Assembly (NCBI GenBank): GCA_002286715.1
Contig: NSJX01000026.1
Location: 62,001 to 126,000, forward strand
DNA length: 64,000 nucleotides
Direction of reading: 5' to 3'
Source: Dentipellis sp. KUC8613
Taxonomy: Eukaryota; Basidiomycota; Agaricomycetes; Russulales; Hericiaceae
Within the stretch, counting starts at the first letter, position 1; the number at the start of each line of letters is the position of its first letter. Position numbers and translations under genes: made by a program. Shown here piece after piece: positions 46,271-57,457 of this stretch. Under the pieces are notes generated by a model. The model ran no database searches and was not told the DNA's origin. It saw nothing but the letters and a program-made list of their open reading frames with translations.

Positions 46271-46778
46271 TCATCGTTTCGCCTGGTTGAGGGATTCTGA
46301 ATTGTAATGTTAGCTATGGCTAGGGAGCACGGAAAGAGGGAACTCACCTCGTCGTGTCGCGTCCTCCAACAGTTGCGTATCTACGTGCTCGGCAGGCAGC
46401 TGCACGTAACGAACAACAGATCCACGGATGAAGCAGTTCTTCACAGCCATCTGGATACATGGACTGTTAGCTAAAGTCCTTATACCAAGTGCGAAGACTC
46501 ACCATGTGCGGATGCCTCCATTGGTCCATCACTTCGATAGCATCGAGCCGGATATTCAAGAATCTGTTAAGCCTCAGATCAGTGCCAGTCGATACACGAG
46601 TAACGAAACACGGACTGGTCCACAGATTTGAGTGTACCCGTGATAGACAGGTCGTTTTTGAGTTCGACTGTGACGCGCTGGTCGGTTAGGGTTTTGAATA
46701 CAGAGAAGATCAGCTATCGCAAAGTGACCACCGTCAGTTTCTGGTCAATCAAGCAGCTGAATGGGCTATACTTACCAT
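46271..46778 (-). CDS. LSM2: U6 snRNA-associated Sm-like protein LSm2
   Basis: Subunit of the LSm1-7 (mRNA decay) and LSm2-8 (U6 snRNA) rings. Five exons: 46778-46776, 46713-46616, 46563-46503, 46450-46348 and 46296-46271, total 291 bases, 96 aa, matching LSm2 elsewhere. Exon 1 is the ATG alone, directly followed by a GTAAGTATAG donor. Exon 2 then reads LIFSVFKTLTDQRVTVELKN and DLSITGTLKSVDQ (Sm1). Exons 3-4 give FLNIRLDAIEVMDQ and MMAVKNCFIRGSVVRYVQLP (Sm2), ending AEHVDTQLLEDATRRESLNQ. Conservation with human LSm2 is very high in the last block. The MLxFxxF start expected for LSm2 is obtained only by using the single-codon exon. Confidence 0.95.
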
Positions 46779-47507
46779 CGTGTCGTGGTGGTGGGTGTCG
46801 AGGCGCGATCTCCATCCAGAATGGGTTGCGCGCGCGGACGCGCCACGCGCCCCTCGGACGTCCGAATCCTCATCCGAACACGCTGTTCCGGGCCCTTCAC
46901 CTGTAACGTCTATGGTTGAATTGAACTCTTCCCCCCCTTCTTCCAGCTAGATTTTCTTGCAAGTCTATTCTACGAGAATAATCGACCGCTTATTTGCGTA
47001 GCGACAGCGATGCCGCTATGCCGACCGTTCTTCAGCTTGCCGGCTTCTTTAGATCAGGCCAAGACAAATCACAGCAAGTAAAAATTCGGTGCATATCAGC
47101 CATGCCATAGGACACCAAAAAAGAAAACCTAACATCTCCCCTATAGACACCCCCTCGTTGCCAGTCGTAGTACAACGTCACTCACGCCCTTCACAGATAT
47201 CGGAATTCTCAGCGTCCGTGTGCTCCACATTCCTTCTATCGTGTCCGCTGTTTTCCAGCGCCGGCGGCCTGAAGAGGCCGCTTTTCATATTGGCGAGCAC
47301 AGGCTTCGTTCTTCGGGCAGATCGCTCCTTCCCATACTTATATCGTATGTTGCTGTCTCCTCTTCGTTGTTGCTTTTCCCACCATTCTCAGGCTCCCCCC
47401 TCGCTTTCCTCGACGCTCGTAGATATCGAATGGTTGCCTCAGGCTTTTCTTCGGCATACGGCTTCGAAGCTCACCTTGATAACTATAGGTCGGTTCCCAG
47501 AAATTAG
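46779..47507. other. Intergenic upstream of LSM2
   Basis: About 730 bases. Includes the LSM2 5' region. Short open frames only; nothing recognised. Confidence 0.4.
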
Positions 47508-48225
47508 ATGCCCCCTATTCAAACGAATGGCGCCATTGGGGCAGTCACGGTGACCGTTGCCGCTATCATCCTACGGTGGAAGTACGGATCCTCGAGGACG
47601 ACGTAGTTGGATATACTGTTCTGTCACCGCCGCTCTGTCTTCAGGAGCACCCTTCCCTTATCGCGGTCGGAAAACGAGCACCGTGATATTTTTCGACTTT
47701 CTTCAAGTTGGCTGCGTGTCGGCCGGCTCCTTTAATGCCCCGGAGGCGAAACGAATCCCCCCATTCTGGAGGGGGAGGACTCATCCTCTTTGAACAGAGA
47801 CTGCCATTGTATCTCCCCTCGGGCTTGCGAGTGGCCCTGCCAGGTCAGTGATATATGTACTCAACGTCGATAGAGTATGACCCGCTCACCGTCGGGTCAT
47901 GAGTGTAGGACGTCATCTCTGACTACAGCTACGCCATTTCGTCCTACAAAGCTGCGATGGAAATCTATGCGGTCATCAATGTACTGGCGCGCGATGGATG
48001 CCACGAGAATCTGGAGAAACTTACGTCTGGAGACCAAGGGCAGAAGGTACGCGTTACTCTGCCCACGATGGGCGCTCTGCGGAGCGCATCCAGCTAGTCA
48101 TTATTGATCGGCTGTCGCGAAAGGGGGAATATCTCGCCCGGGTCCGCATTGCGGACGAGTGTCCTGGCCATCCGCTAACATTTCAGCATTACGTGTTTCA
48201 GGTGATAGACCAAAACTTACCATAG
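47508..48225 (+). CDS. Uncertain multi-exon gene or decayed gene
   Basis: The 3' part is the most credible. From 47909 a frame reads DVISDYSYAISSYKAAMEIY and AVINVLARDGCHENLEKL. A 47-base GT..AG intron then removes a frame break, and the text continues VIIDRLSRKGEYLARVRIAD and ECPGHPLTFQHYVFQVIDQ to TAG at 48225. Upstream, ATG 47508 opens MPPIQTNGAIGAVTVTVAAI, a possible membrane segment, but I could not connect it to the 3' part through consistent splice sites. No family recognised. It may be a real gene with unusual introns or a remnant. Confidence 0.35.
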
Positions 48226-48478
48226 ATATCTGCAAGCTCATGGCCGGACGCTTGAAGGCTTCAACAACAAAGATAACAAACTGATTGAATGGTAATGAAC
48301 AAGACATCATAAAATACAATAGATCCGTACAACAATGCGACCCGCGTCCCCCTCCGTAGTATGTGAAAAGATACAGCCCCTCTTCCCTACGGCCTACATA
48401 CGTCTCGTCTCTGCGGCTTAGACAAGAGCAAATACACTATCATCGCTCGTCGCAATACACCGGATCCTCAGATCGCTC

Positions 48479-49136
48479 CTAGTCCTCGTCCTCGGTCGTG
48501 CTGCCCGCCTCACCGCTGAAGGAGCTCGCGTCCTCCTCCTTGTTGCTGTCGGATGCCGAATCGTCCTCGCACCCCTCCTCATCAGAGTCATCCTTCTGTT
48601 CTTCATCGTCCTCCTCGCCCTCCCCTTCTTCGTCGACGTCGCTGCTCTCAGAAGACGACTCGCTGTCCGCGACCAGACGCGGCCGACCCATCGCCTTCAA
48701 CACCTGCAGCTCCTTCACGAGCTCGTCGAGGTCGCGCTCGAGCTTGCGGAGACGGATAGTGCTCTCGCGCTTGTCTTCTTCCTCGTCCGAGTCGCTCTCG
48801 CTCTCATCGGCATAGGAAAGACGCAGAGAGAGCTTGGGGCTGAGGACGACTGTTGCCGATATTCCGTCGGCTGTGGGTGGACGGTATCAGCTCGTGGCCG
48901 GTCGAGCACCTGAGGGGGGCTAACGACGTACCTTTGGTGGGGGTGCTCACAAGCTCTGCGACCTGGCTCTTCGGCGGCGTCTGCACCCTGTTCTTCCGGG
49001 ATGGCAGGGGCCGGATCTCGCGCCCTTGGGGGGAGACGGTGTCCCCCAGTGCTGCGTTGAGCTTCGTCCCGGGGGTCAACACGTCCTGGGTCGTGGTCGT
49101 CGTCTTCGTGCGGGGAGGCGTCGTGGGGCAAGACAT
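48479..49136 (-). CDS. Small acidic coiled-coil protein, unknown function
   Basis: Exons 49136-48932 and 48870-48479 encode 198 aa. The N-terminus is Thr/Pro-rich (MSCPTTPPRTKTTTTTQDVL) and contains a short conserved-looking box, GREIRPLPSRKNRVQTPPKS. The middle is a predicted coiled coil (ESTIRLRKLERDLDELVKEL, QVLKAMGRPRLV). The C-terminus is a long Asp/Glu/Ser tract (SESSSESSDVDEEGEGEEDD onwards). Such architecture is seen in histone-binding and ribosome-biogenesis factors, but I cannot assign a family. Clean splice sites and phase. Confidence 0.65.
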
Positions 49137-49981
49137 GTTTACAGTTCAACTTCGAGGCGGAGGGGGGTAGTGGCAGGTGAGAGGTGGGGGGAAGAGGCAA
49201 GAGGCGAACGCTGCCAAGGCCCACTGACCATGCGGTATTTGTAGGCTTACACGAGCCGTCCACGATCTGTGCGGGACCGGCAGGACCGGCTGCGTGGATT
49301 GTGGACGCGGTGCTCTCATTGTGCTGTTTTCCATACTAGGCAGCCCGTCCACGAAGGATTGATGGCAGGTAATTGGCTGTGGACGGGAGGGACCTTTGGG
49401 ACAATGGGGTCTGCTGTCCAATCGTGAGTGCGCATTTGCATGACGTACGCTAGGAGGATTGCTCGCCTCTTCGCGGTCCGGAGCTCGAGCCTCGTTGTCT
49501 GCGAGGATGTATTCAACGTCGGAACGTCCTATATTGAAGTCGAAGCATCACCGTTGCATATAATCTGTTGAGTCCGTCACGTCGCAGACGACTTGAACTG
49601 TGCAGGGACAAGCACGCGGTAGATCTCCCGTCTTCATCCTCACAAACCACTAGCTTGCCCCTGCCCACCAAACATGACAAGCACACCGCCTGTGAAGCTC
49701 CGTATGAACTGTGAACGTCTGATCTCCCCCCTTCATCTAGATATGCACATATCCTACATCTATATACAACGGATTACAGCACTTCTACAACACGGCAGAC
49801 CAACCGCTAATACACATTAACGGGCTCCGCGAGTTCGTACTGTCAGGGTATAATCTCGAGCGCCGCACTCCGGATCCTGGTATATGGTACTTATTATCAA
49901 TAAAAATGCACACTTTCCGCGCCCCATCCATCTCGCATCCACCATTACCCACCACGGAAATCTCCAACTCAAGGCCTAAGC
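49137..49981. other. Intergenic, no gene seen
   Basis: About 850 bases between two minus-strand genes. It contains the promoter of the acidic coiled-coil protein and the 3' UTR of the phosphatase. Nothing else recognised. Confidence 0.45.
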
Positions 49982-52141
49982 CTAAGCCTCAGCCTTGACC
50001 GGCGCGGCGGCAGCGGCAGTCTGCTCGCGCAGATACTCGACATAGCCGACGAGGAACTTGACCTGCTCGTACGTCTCGATGGCCTTCAAGCTGCGCCGCC
50101 GGCGCACGATGCCGATGACGCGCTCGACGAGCACGAGCGTCTCCCGCCGCACCTCGCCCGCGCCCATGCCCACACTTGCGCTGTCCGCGTCGACGGCGGG
50201 CCACGCGCACAGCCCGAGCTTGAGCATCCAGCAGCACGCGACGAGCCCCGCGCGCCCGACGCCGCCGCGGCAGTGCACGAGGACGTGTGTGCCGCCGAGG
50301 GTGTACGCGGTGATGAGGCGCGTGAGGTGCGCGTCGAACGCGGCGGGGCTCGCGGGCGCGAGGCCCTCCGGCATCGGGATGCGTAGGACGTCGAGGCCGA
50401 GGTCTTGGGCGGCCTGGCTGTACTCGGGCCAGGGCGCGCCGAGGAAATCGAGCTCTTCGTTGTCTAGGCAGCTGGAAGCGGAATATTAGTGGGAGCGGGA
50501 GACGAGAAGAGGAGGGAAGACAAACCAGACTATGCAACCCACGCCGAGGGCTTTCATGCGCTGGAGATCTTGACGCAGGTCGCGGCATACAGGACCGCGG
50601 CCATGGACGGGGCCATTGAGGCGTACTGAAGGGGCGAGGAGTCAACTAAGAATTCGATCTGACGACACACTAAGGTGTGTGCATACCTTTTTTGCCTGGG
50701 CATGAAGACAAGAATAGGTTGCCGAGGACAGGCGGATTAGAGGAGAGCGAGGGTAGCACGGGTTTCTCTTGGAGAGAAGAGACCCGAATTTGGGTAGAGA
50801 ACTGCACCAGCCTGGGGCGCGTCGCCTGGCCTTCGGGTCCAACTGATATGTTCCGGCTGACCAGCGATCTAGATGCAAACAGATCAGATGCGTTTCCAGG
50901 AAAGCGTGATTGGGATATTTACCGTTTCAGAACAGGCGTAGGGAAGTTGCCACCGTTGGCATCATTTTGGGCTTGCCTTTTAACGCTTATTGCCTCGGCA
51001 ATGATTGCCTTGAACATGGCGGGTGGCGCAGAATATGCACGCTCATGTTTTCCCAGCACCGACTGGGGTAAACCGATGGAGGAGTCGTCTGCGCTAGCAA
51101 GGACTTCACCCAGGATATCGCAATTAGGAAGCTGAAGTGGGGGTATACTTGGGATGGAGAAGGCGCCAGCGCCTCTCTGTAATGTTGGTGCGGGGGTAGC
51201 CGTGTGTGTTTTGATGTCGCTGGCGAGAGCTGACTGCAGTGCCTGTTTCATGGACGAGCGGTTCCAGAGAAACTGAGAGACGGCGGAAGGTTGAAAGTCG
51301 GACGAGGTATATTCTGAGGTGGGTGGCGGGGGTAATGCTTCCGTAGGGACCGGTGGAGGCGGGGGTAGATGAGCAGGGGTGGATGGGATAGAGGTGATCC
51401 GGTCTAGCGAGAATGCGGGATGAATATCGAACATTGTAGGTGAGGCCTGTTGCGATAGTGTAAGGTGCAGAGATATTGTAGCTAGCAATTCTGTTGGTAC
51501 AATAGTCGAGATACTGGGTTGACAGTTAGAAGGCGCCCGCATGACGTATGGTAAGACTCACTTGATAGGATGGGACTCTGATGTTTTGCGCTGAGCTTGA
51601 CCTTGAAATGGACGAGGAGCGGCAGCGAGGGGTGCTTCTATAGCTGCGGTGATCTCGGTCTGGAGGTCGGTTGCAAGGCGAGTAAAGGTGACGACTGGGG
51701 TCGACAGAGACGCGTCTTGTACGAGCTCGTCGCGTGGCATGACTTTGCGGTCGTAGAGCCACCATGCTTTTTCTTGAGAGCTGAGTGCCTGTCGCGCCTG
51801 GAGCTGCTGGAAGTACTCTGGAACATGGAGCGACATGGGAACATAGGTCATCGCGGCGCCTATTTGGCTGTGAGTTCGGGATTCGAGGTGTGAGAACGAG
51901 CGACTGACCCCTGACGCCGAACTTTGCGAGAGAGTACGCGCTCGCGTGGAATTGGGACGCGAGATGGATCAACTGCGGGGGTGTAAGTGCACCCGTCACT
52001 CGGGGTTATTTGGTGGCGCACCTGCACGGCGAGACGTTGCTCGCTGGTGAGCGGATGTGGCGCAGAGACATATGTAGAGGCGCGTATGGAGGTGGGGCGG
52101 GGGAAGGCGGGGACGGGGGATTCCTGGATGGTGGAGAGCAT
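49982..52141 (-). CDS. CDKN3/KAP-like dual-specificity phosphatase with long N-terminal extension
   Basis: Cysteine phosphatase. In animals CDKN3 (KAP) dephosphorylates the activation loop of CDKs. Exons 52141-52022, 51972-51909, 51859-51562, 51513-50923, 50868-50687, 50625-50526 and 50471-49982 give 614 aa. The C-terminal 215 residues match the family: GNLFLSSCPGKKVRLNG, RDLRQDLQRMKALGVGCIVC, CLDNEELDFLGAPWPEY, DVLRIPMPEGLAPASP, the P-loop VLVHCRGGVGRAGLV (Cys about 520) and the end segment RRSLKAIETYEQVKFLVGY. The position of the general-acid Asp in human CDKN3 (ADGGTP) is Glu here (PEGLAP). The first 390 residues are mostly disordered (Pro/Ser-rich) with short folded-looking parts (HVPEYFQQLQARQALSSQEK, VSQFLWNRSSMKQALQSALA) and are absent from CDKN3. 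The join between the two halves is in phase through three introns, supporting one gene. Confidence 0.82.
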
Positions 52142-52376
52142 GGCTGGTGTCGAGGAGAAGAGCGCGTCTGTCGACAGCGACGAGACGATCAGTTGGACGA
52201 CCAAATGGGGCAAGAGTTGCTTAATCAGGCAGGGACGCGCCACTGGCGACAAGGAACGACGTGCGCACTCGGCTTGAGAGAAAGCATCATCCTTCCGCCG
52301 TCGACCAGCCTTTCCGTTCTTTTCTTTTCTTCCCGCCCCGGCCTTTACTGGCTGGCGCACGTCTCTCCTTTTCCCA
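52142..52376. promoter_or_regulatory. Bidirectional promoter (phosphatase / chitin synthase)
   Basis: 235 bases between divergent ATGs. The chitin synthase side has a TTTCTTTTCTTCCCGCCC-type pyrimidine tract just before its start codon. Confidence 0.45.
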
Positions 52377-55300
52377 ATGGCTCGCGACTATGACAATGCT
52401 GATGTTCCAATACCCACAACTAGACTCCAATCCAATGCAACCGTTCGCCGCGCAAAGACCCTCACTCGCCCAGAGCGCAGCGTCGCCCCCCCTCCCCTCA
52501 TTAATCCACAAGCTGGTCTCGTTTCTTCTACTTCTGGAACCATCGTCGAAGCTTCCTCAGACTGGAACGCATGGACTATCTTCTCTCGCGTTGTCACTTT
52601 TTGGGCGCCCGCCTTCCTCCTCCAGTCCGTCGGTGGTCTCAAGGACAAGCACACTATCCAGGCATGGCGCGAGAAAATGGCCCTCTGTGTTATCATCCTC
52701 GTTATGTGCGGGGTCATTGGCTTCATGACCGTCGGCCTCCAGAAGGTTCTCTGTCCAGAGACCACGTCCATCACCGCTGAGCGTTTCATCAGCGTCGGCT
52801 CAACACCAGGCACCTTGGGCATAAGCGGATTTATCTTCAATGTTACGCAATCCAAGTCTCCCAGCAGCACTAACTTCCTGCAGCTTGCGGAGCAGCTGCC
52901 CGGCCAGGATATTACCACACTCTTCCAACGTGACGCAAGCCAGTTCCCATCCTGCAAGGGACTCAACTACCGAATTGCCCTCGACCCGCCATGCAACACC
53001 GCGACACCGTGCCCTCTCGGCGCTCTCAACTCTACAGCTACCATCCAAAGCTTCCAATTGCTCAATACGACCCAGTTGGTTGGATACGACTGGGACCAGA
53101 TCGTCTCATTGCAGAACTACGTCGTCGTCGATGGCTCAGTTCTGAACCTCAACCCATACTTCAAACTCCACCAAACATCGATTCCGGGAGATGACGTCGA
53201 CCACGCGCTCCGCACGGTCCTCGCATCGAATGGTCGCGATGTCACCCGGCTATTCGTTAATCGCGGCGACCTCAAGGAGACCATTAATTGCCTGAAGCAG
53301 CGTTACACGGCCGGCCACATCGACAAGATCACCCCGGGATGCTTCATCTCGCAGCTCATCCTCTATGCCGGTCTCATCGTCATCCTTGGGCTCGTCATGA
53401 TCCGCTTCGTCATGGCCTGCATATTCAGCTGGTTCCTTTCTGGGCGCCTCGCGGGCAACCCGGACAGCCAGTCGCTCGACAGGTCTGCCATCAGCCCTGC
53501 GGTCATGCCGGAAGGCGCGAACGTCTCCATCGACAACAGGCTCGGCACCGCGCCGTGGGCCGGCCCTGCGGGCACCAAGCGCGAGAAGCCGAACAACAAG
53601 TCCGCGCGCTCTCTAGCCTCGGCGAGCAGCACGACGTTGACGAATGGCGACGGTACGGGCGCTGCGCCCATCATGAGTCTCGCGCAGATCGGCGCAGAGC
53701 TCTTCGCCGTCTGCTTGGTGACGTGTTATTCTGAAGGCGAAGAGTCGCTCCGCGCGACGCTGGACTCAATCTCGAAGACGACGTATTCGGACGCGAGGAA
53801 GCTTCTGTTCGTGGTCGCGGATGGCATGATCACTGGTGCGGGTGAAAAGCGGAGCACGCCGGATATCTGTGTTGGGCTACTGGAGGCGGACCCACGATTC
53901 GGAAATCCCACGCCGATGAGCTACATGGCTGTCGGAACGGGATCGAAGCAGGAAAACAGAGCGATGGTTTATGCTGGTCATTACAGTGAGTGGACTCGTC
54001 GTCCCGGATTGTACATTCTGACCTCAACCCTACTTCAGCTGTCGCAGGACGTCGAACACCCACCGTCGTTGTCGTGAAGTGCGGCACCGAGCAAGAGGCG
54101 GCCACGGAGAAGAAGCCGGGCAACCGTGGAAAGCGCGACAGTCAGCTCATCCTCATGAACTTCTTCTCTCGCGTCACCTACAACGACCGTATGACCCCGC
54201 TCGACTTTGACTTGTTCCGTAAGCTTCACGTTTTGATGGGCGTTACGCCGGATTTCTTTGAAGTCTGCCTGATGGTGAGTTATAAATATATCGTGGGTGT
54301 GCCTATGTCTAACCACCATGACCAGGTCGACGCCGACACGAAAGTCTTCCCTGACTCCCTCAAGGCTTTAGTCAACTGCATGCACCACGATCAGATGATT
54401 ATGGGATGCTGTGGGGAGACACGAATAGAGAACAAGCGGCAGTCCTGGGTGACGGCCATTCAAGTCTTCGAGTACTTCATCTCCCATCATATGGCGAAAG
54501 CTTTCGAGGCCGTCTTTGGTGGTGTCTCCTGCTTGCCTGGTTGTTTCTCCATGTTCAGGCTCAAGGCGCGCAAGGCGAGTGGCGATGACTGGGTTCCGTT
54601 GATCATCAAGCCCGAGATCGTCAAGGAGTACAGCCAGTGCGAAGTCACAACGCTCCACGAAAAGAACTTGCTTCTGCTTGGCGAAGATCGTTTCCTGACA
54701 ACCTGTCTTCTGCGTACGTTCCCCAACCGCAAGATGATGTTCCTTCCTCAGGCTAGGTGTCGCACGGTCGTCCCGGACACGTTCGCCGTCCTGCTCTCGC
54801 AGCGCCGTCGCTGGATCAACTCGACCATCCACAACCTGATGGAGCTCGTCCTTGTGCGGGATCTCTGTGGCACGTTCTGCTTCAGCATGCAGTTCGTCGT
54901 CTTTATGGATCTTCTTGGCACAGTCGTGCTCCCCATCGCTATTTCTTTGACCTACATGCTTATCATCACTAGTGCGCTAGATCCACCGACGACCTTCGAG
55001 CAGGCTATCCCGCTCGTGCTACTGGTTGCAGTGCTCGGTCTCCCGGGTGTGCTGATTGTGATCACGACGGGCAAAGTTGGATATGTGTTTTGGATGTTGA
55101 TCTATCTCATCGCACTGCCCATTTGGAATTTCGTCCTGCCCGTCTATGCGTTCTGGCATTTCGACGACTTCTCATGGGGAGAGACGAGGTGTGTAGCCCT
55201 CATCCGTATATCTTACTACTCAGATGCTGACGGTCCTGCAGAAAGGTCGAAGGTGAAGCCAAAGGTGAAGGCCACGGCGAAGGCAAAGGCGCATTCAGCG

Positions 55301-55962
55301 GTGTAAACGTGCCCCTCCGACGCTGGGAAGACTGGGAACGGTCCCGCCTGCGCAAGATCAAACGCGAGGAACGCCGACGACGGGAATTCGAGCGCGCGCA
55401 CCCGCAGGGCTTTGTGACAGGTGACGAATATCTCAATGTGCGCTCCGACCAGAATAGCCAATACGACGGATCAGATACGTTTTCCGTCACCTCCTCCGAA
55501 GACCAGTGGGGCCCGCAGATCGGCGAGTACAACGAGAACAACGCGCAGTACCCGCCGCCGCCGCCCGCGCTGCACCTCGCGCACGAGGGCCTCGCGAGCG
55601 CGAAGACCGTCGACGCGTCGGACCTGGAGGCTATGCTGGAGAGCGGGTGGGACGACCAGCCCTCGGCGAGCGCATCGACGGACCACCTGCACCCCGCGCA
55701 GCCGCCCCCGCGGACACGCTATCAGCTCTCCGACGGGGGTGGAGGCGGCGGCGGCGGGTACACGCCCGTGTCGCGTGGCCCGCCGCCCGTGCACTCGCCG
55801 GTGTCGCCGACGCGGCCGGTGCAGGCCGTCAGCACGGCCATCGGCGGCGACGACTGGAAGACGCACATGAAGAAACGCAGTGGGGGAGGAGGCGGCAGGG
55901 ACGGCGGGTCGCAGGATGATTATGGCCCGCTGGGCCCGTTGGATCCCGGGAGGAGGCTCTGA
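52377..55962 (+). CDS. Chitin synthase, class IV (Chs3-like)
   Basis: Plasma-membrane enzyme polymerising UDP-GlcNAc into chitin. Exons 52377-53985, 54039-54274, 54326-55188 and 55242-55962 give 1142 aa. Two N-terminal membrane segments ([37 protein letters not shown]) and a luminal domain precede a further segment ([20 protein letters not shown]). The catalytic domain has [38 protein letters not shown] (DAD about 617-619), [18 protein letters not shown] (EDR about 735) and [20 protein letters not shown] (QRRRW about 774). Several membrane helices follow, ending [20 protein letters not shown], the typical class IV/V end of the core. There is no myosin domain, which argues for class IV rather than V. 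The tail of about 240 residues is charged, then Pro/Gly-rich. Confidence 0.95.
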
Positions 55963-56476
55963 GGTGAGAGCGAAGGAAGTCTATCGTTGTTTTATATATA
56001 TCGCAATCGCATGCCGTGTCTATACCCCCTGACTCACCACCTTCGTCCCTGTCCATGATATCGTATCCACCCCGCCGCTTCGTAATGTTCACTGGGACCA
56101 CACCCGCCCTTCGTCATTCGCCCTTCGCCGTTCCCCCTTCCATATACCGCTACCCTGCATCTAGTGCCCTCCTTCTCTCCTACCGCATGCTCTCTCCCTC
56201 CTACCCCCGGACGACTGCCTTCCTCGCTCACACCCCGCCGTCACACCCGCCCAAACTTCATCTGCCACCCGCTTCACGCCATACGCAACACTCTTTCTTC
56301 CTTATCCTTGTCCTTGGTCACACCTAGTTCGCATTACTGTTGGGTTCAACTTGCATTGTCCATTAGTAGTATTCAATTCATAGAGTGGCGCGCGTCGACG
56401 TACGCGCGCCGATGGACAGCGTCGCTACATCGTGTATCTGCTGGACCTACTTATGTTACCCTTTTCTCTGAGTTTG
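55963..56476. other. Intergenic downstream of chitin synthase
   Basis: About 510 bases, C/T-rich on the + strand, probably 3' UTR. No gene seen. Confidence 0.45.
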
Positions 56477-56866
56477 GTATCGACAATGTGTGATTGAGTG
56501 CGTTGGGGGATACAATCGCAGTAAATGCTAGCCTGCCAAAGCCAGTAAGACGACCAAAGGCACTGAAGGTATCGTGAAGCCTAGCCAAAGAGACATTCGA
56601 GTTTGAGAAAAGAACAAAGAAAGAGAGAGAGAAGAGAAACTGGCGAGGAGTCAATTCCAAAGATCGGTGATGGGTATCGACGATGGGTGGTTAAGTGAGT
56701 TGGGGATATAGTGGCAGTAAATGCTGCCAAACCCAGTAAGACGAAAGGCACTGAAGGTGTCGTCAAGCCCAGCCAAAGAGACATTCGACTTTGAGAAAAG
56801 AACAAAAAAGGGATACAGAAGAGAAACTCGCAAGGAGTTGATTCCAAAGATTGGTAATGCAGCTTT
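56477..56866 (+). repeat. Two-copy tandem repeat, period 196 bp
   Basis: Copy 1 starts GTATCGAC at 56477, copy 2 GTATCGAC at 56673. Shared blocks: GCAGTAAATGCT, CCAGTAAGACGA, AAAGGCACTGAAGGT, AGCCAAAGAGACATTCGA, TTTGAGAAAAGAACAAA, GAAGAGAAACT and ATTCCAAAGAT. Copies differ by small indels, so the duplication is not very recent. It abuts the LINE tail at about 56900. Confidence 0.8.
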
Positions 56867-56904
56867 CACTGAAGACCACACACGGTACGCCCTAGTAAAA
56901 GGCG

Positions 56905-57457
56905 AGGGTCGACCCGCCCAATAACTTTGCCCAGCGACCTCACCAGGGAGCCTCGCGGCTCCTACGCATCCTAGTAGCAGAAGCCGCACACCTCATCTGG
57001 AAACTCCGTTGCGAACGAGTCATCGGGGGACAAACTCATAATGCAAAGGCGATAGCCACCAGATGGTTCCGAGAACTTACCGACCGCCTTACGACCGACC
57101 GCATAATCACCACGCGCCTACGACACCGCCACGCAGACCAACAACTGATGCGGCACACATGGGAAGATGTGCTCGAGCACCCTGAGCCCGACTGGCACAC
57201 AAATCTAGAGGTTTTAGTGGGTATCAAACCTCCCCGACCCCTTACCTAACGGGACAATCGGGAGGACCTTGGAGCCCCACACTACCCAGCACTAGCTGGG
57301 TGTGCGACAACGCATTTTTCCTCGGGCACTTCTCACCTCGGTGAGTATGTGTAGTAGGCTTACGCAGACTGAAGTCACGGTCGTTGTTACTTAGTAGCTA
57401 CGATGCATGTGATATAGTAGACGCGTAATTCATAGCCTTTCCAAAAAAAAAAAAAAA
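56905..57457 (+). mobile_element. 5'-truncated non-LTR retrotransposon (LINE) 3' end with poly(A)
   Basis: An open frame (no ATG needed) reads NNFAQRPHQGASRLLRILVA, EAAHLIWKLRCERVIGG, KAIATRWFRELTDRLTTDRI and WTNLEVL-type end LEVLVGIKPPRPLT to TAA at 57247-57249. This is the characteristic C-terminal end of ORF2 of fungal LINEs, after the RNase H region, as found in many basidiomycete genomes. A 3' UTR of about 190 bases follows and ends in a run of 15 A at about 57443-57457. The reverse transcriptase and everything upstream are missing, as expected from 5' truncation at insertion. The poly(A) is intact, which suggests the insertion is not ancient. No target duplication could be fixed by eye. 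Confidence 0.8.
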
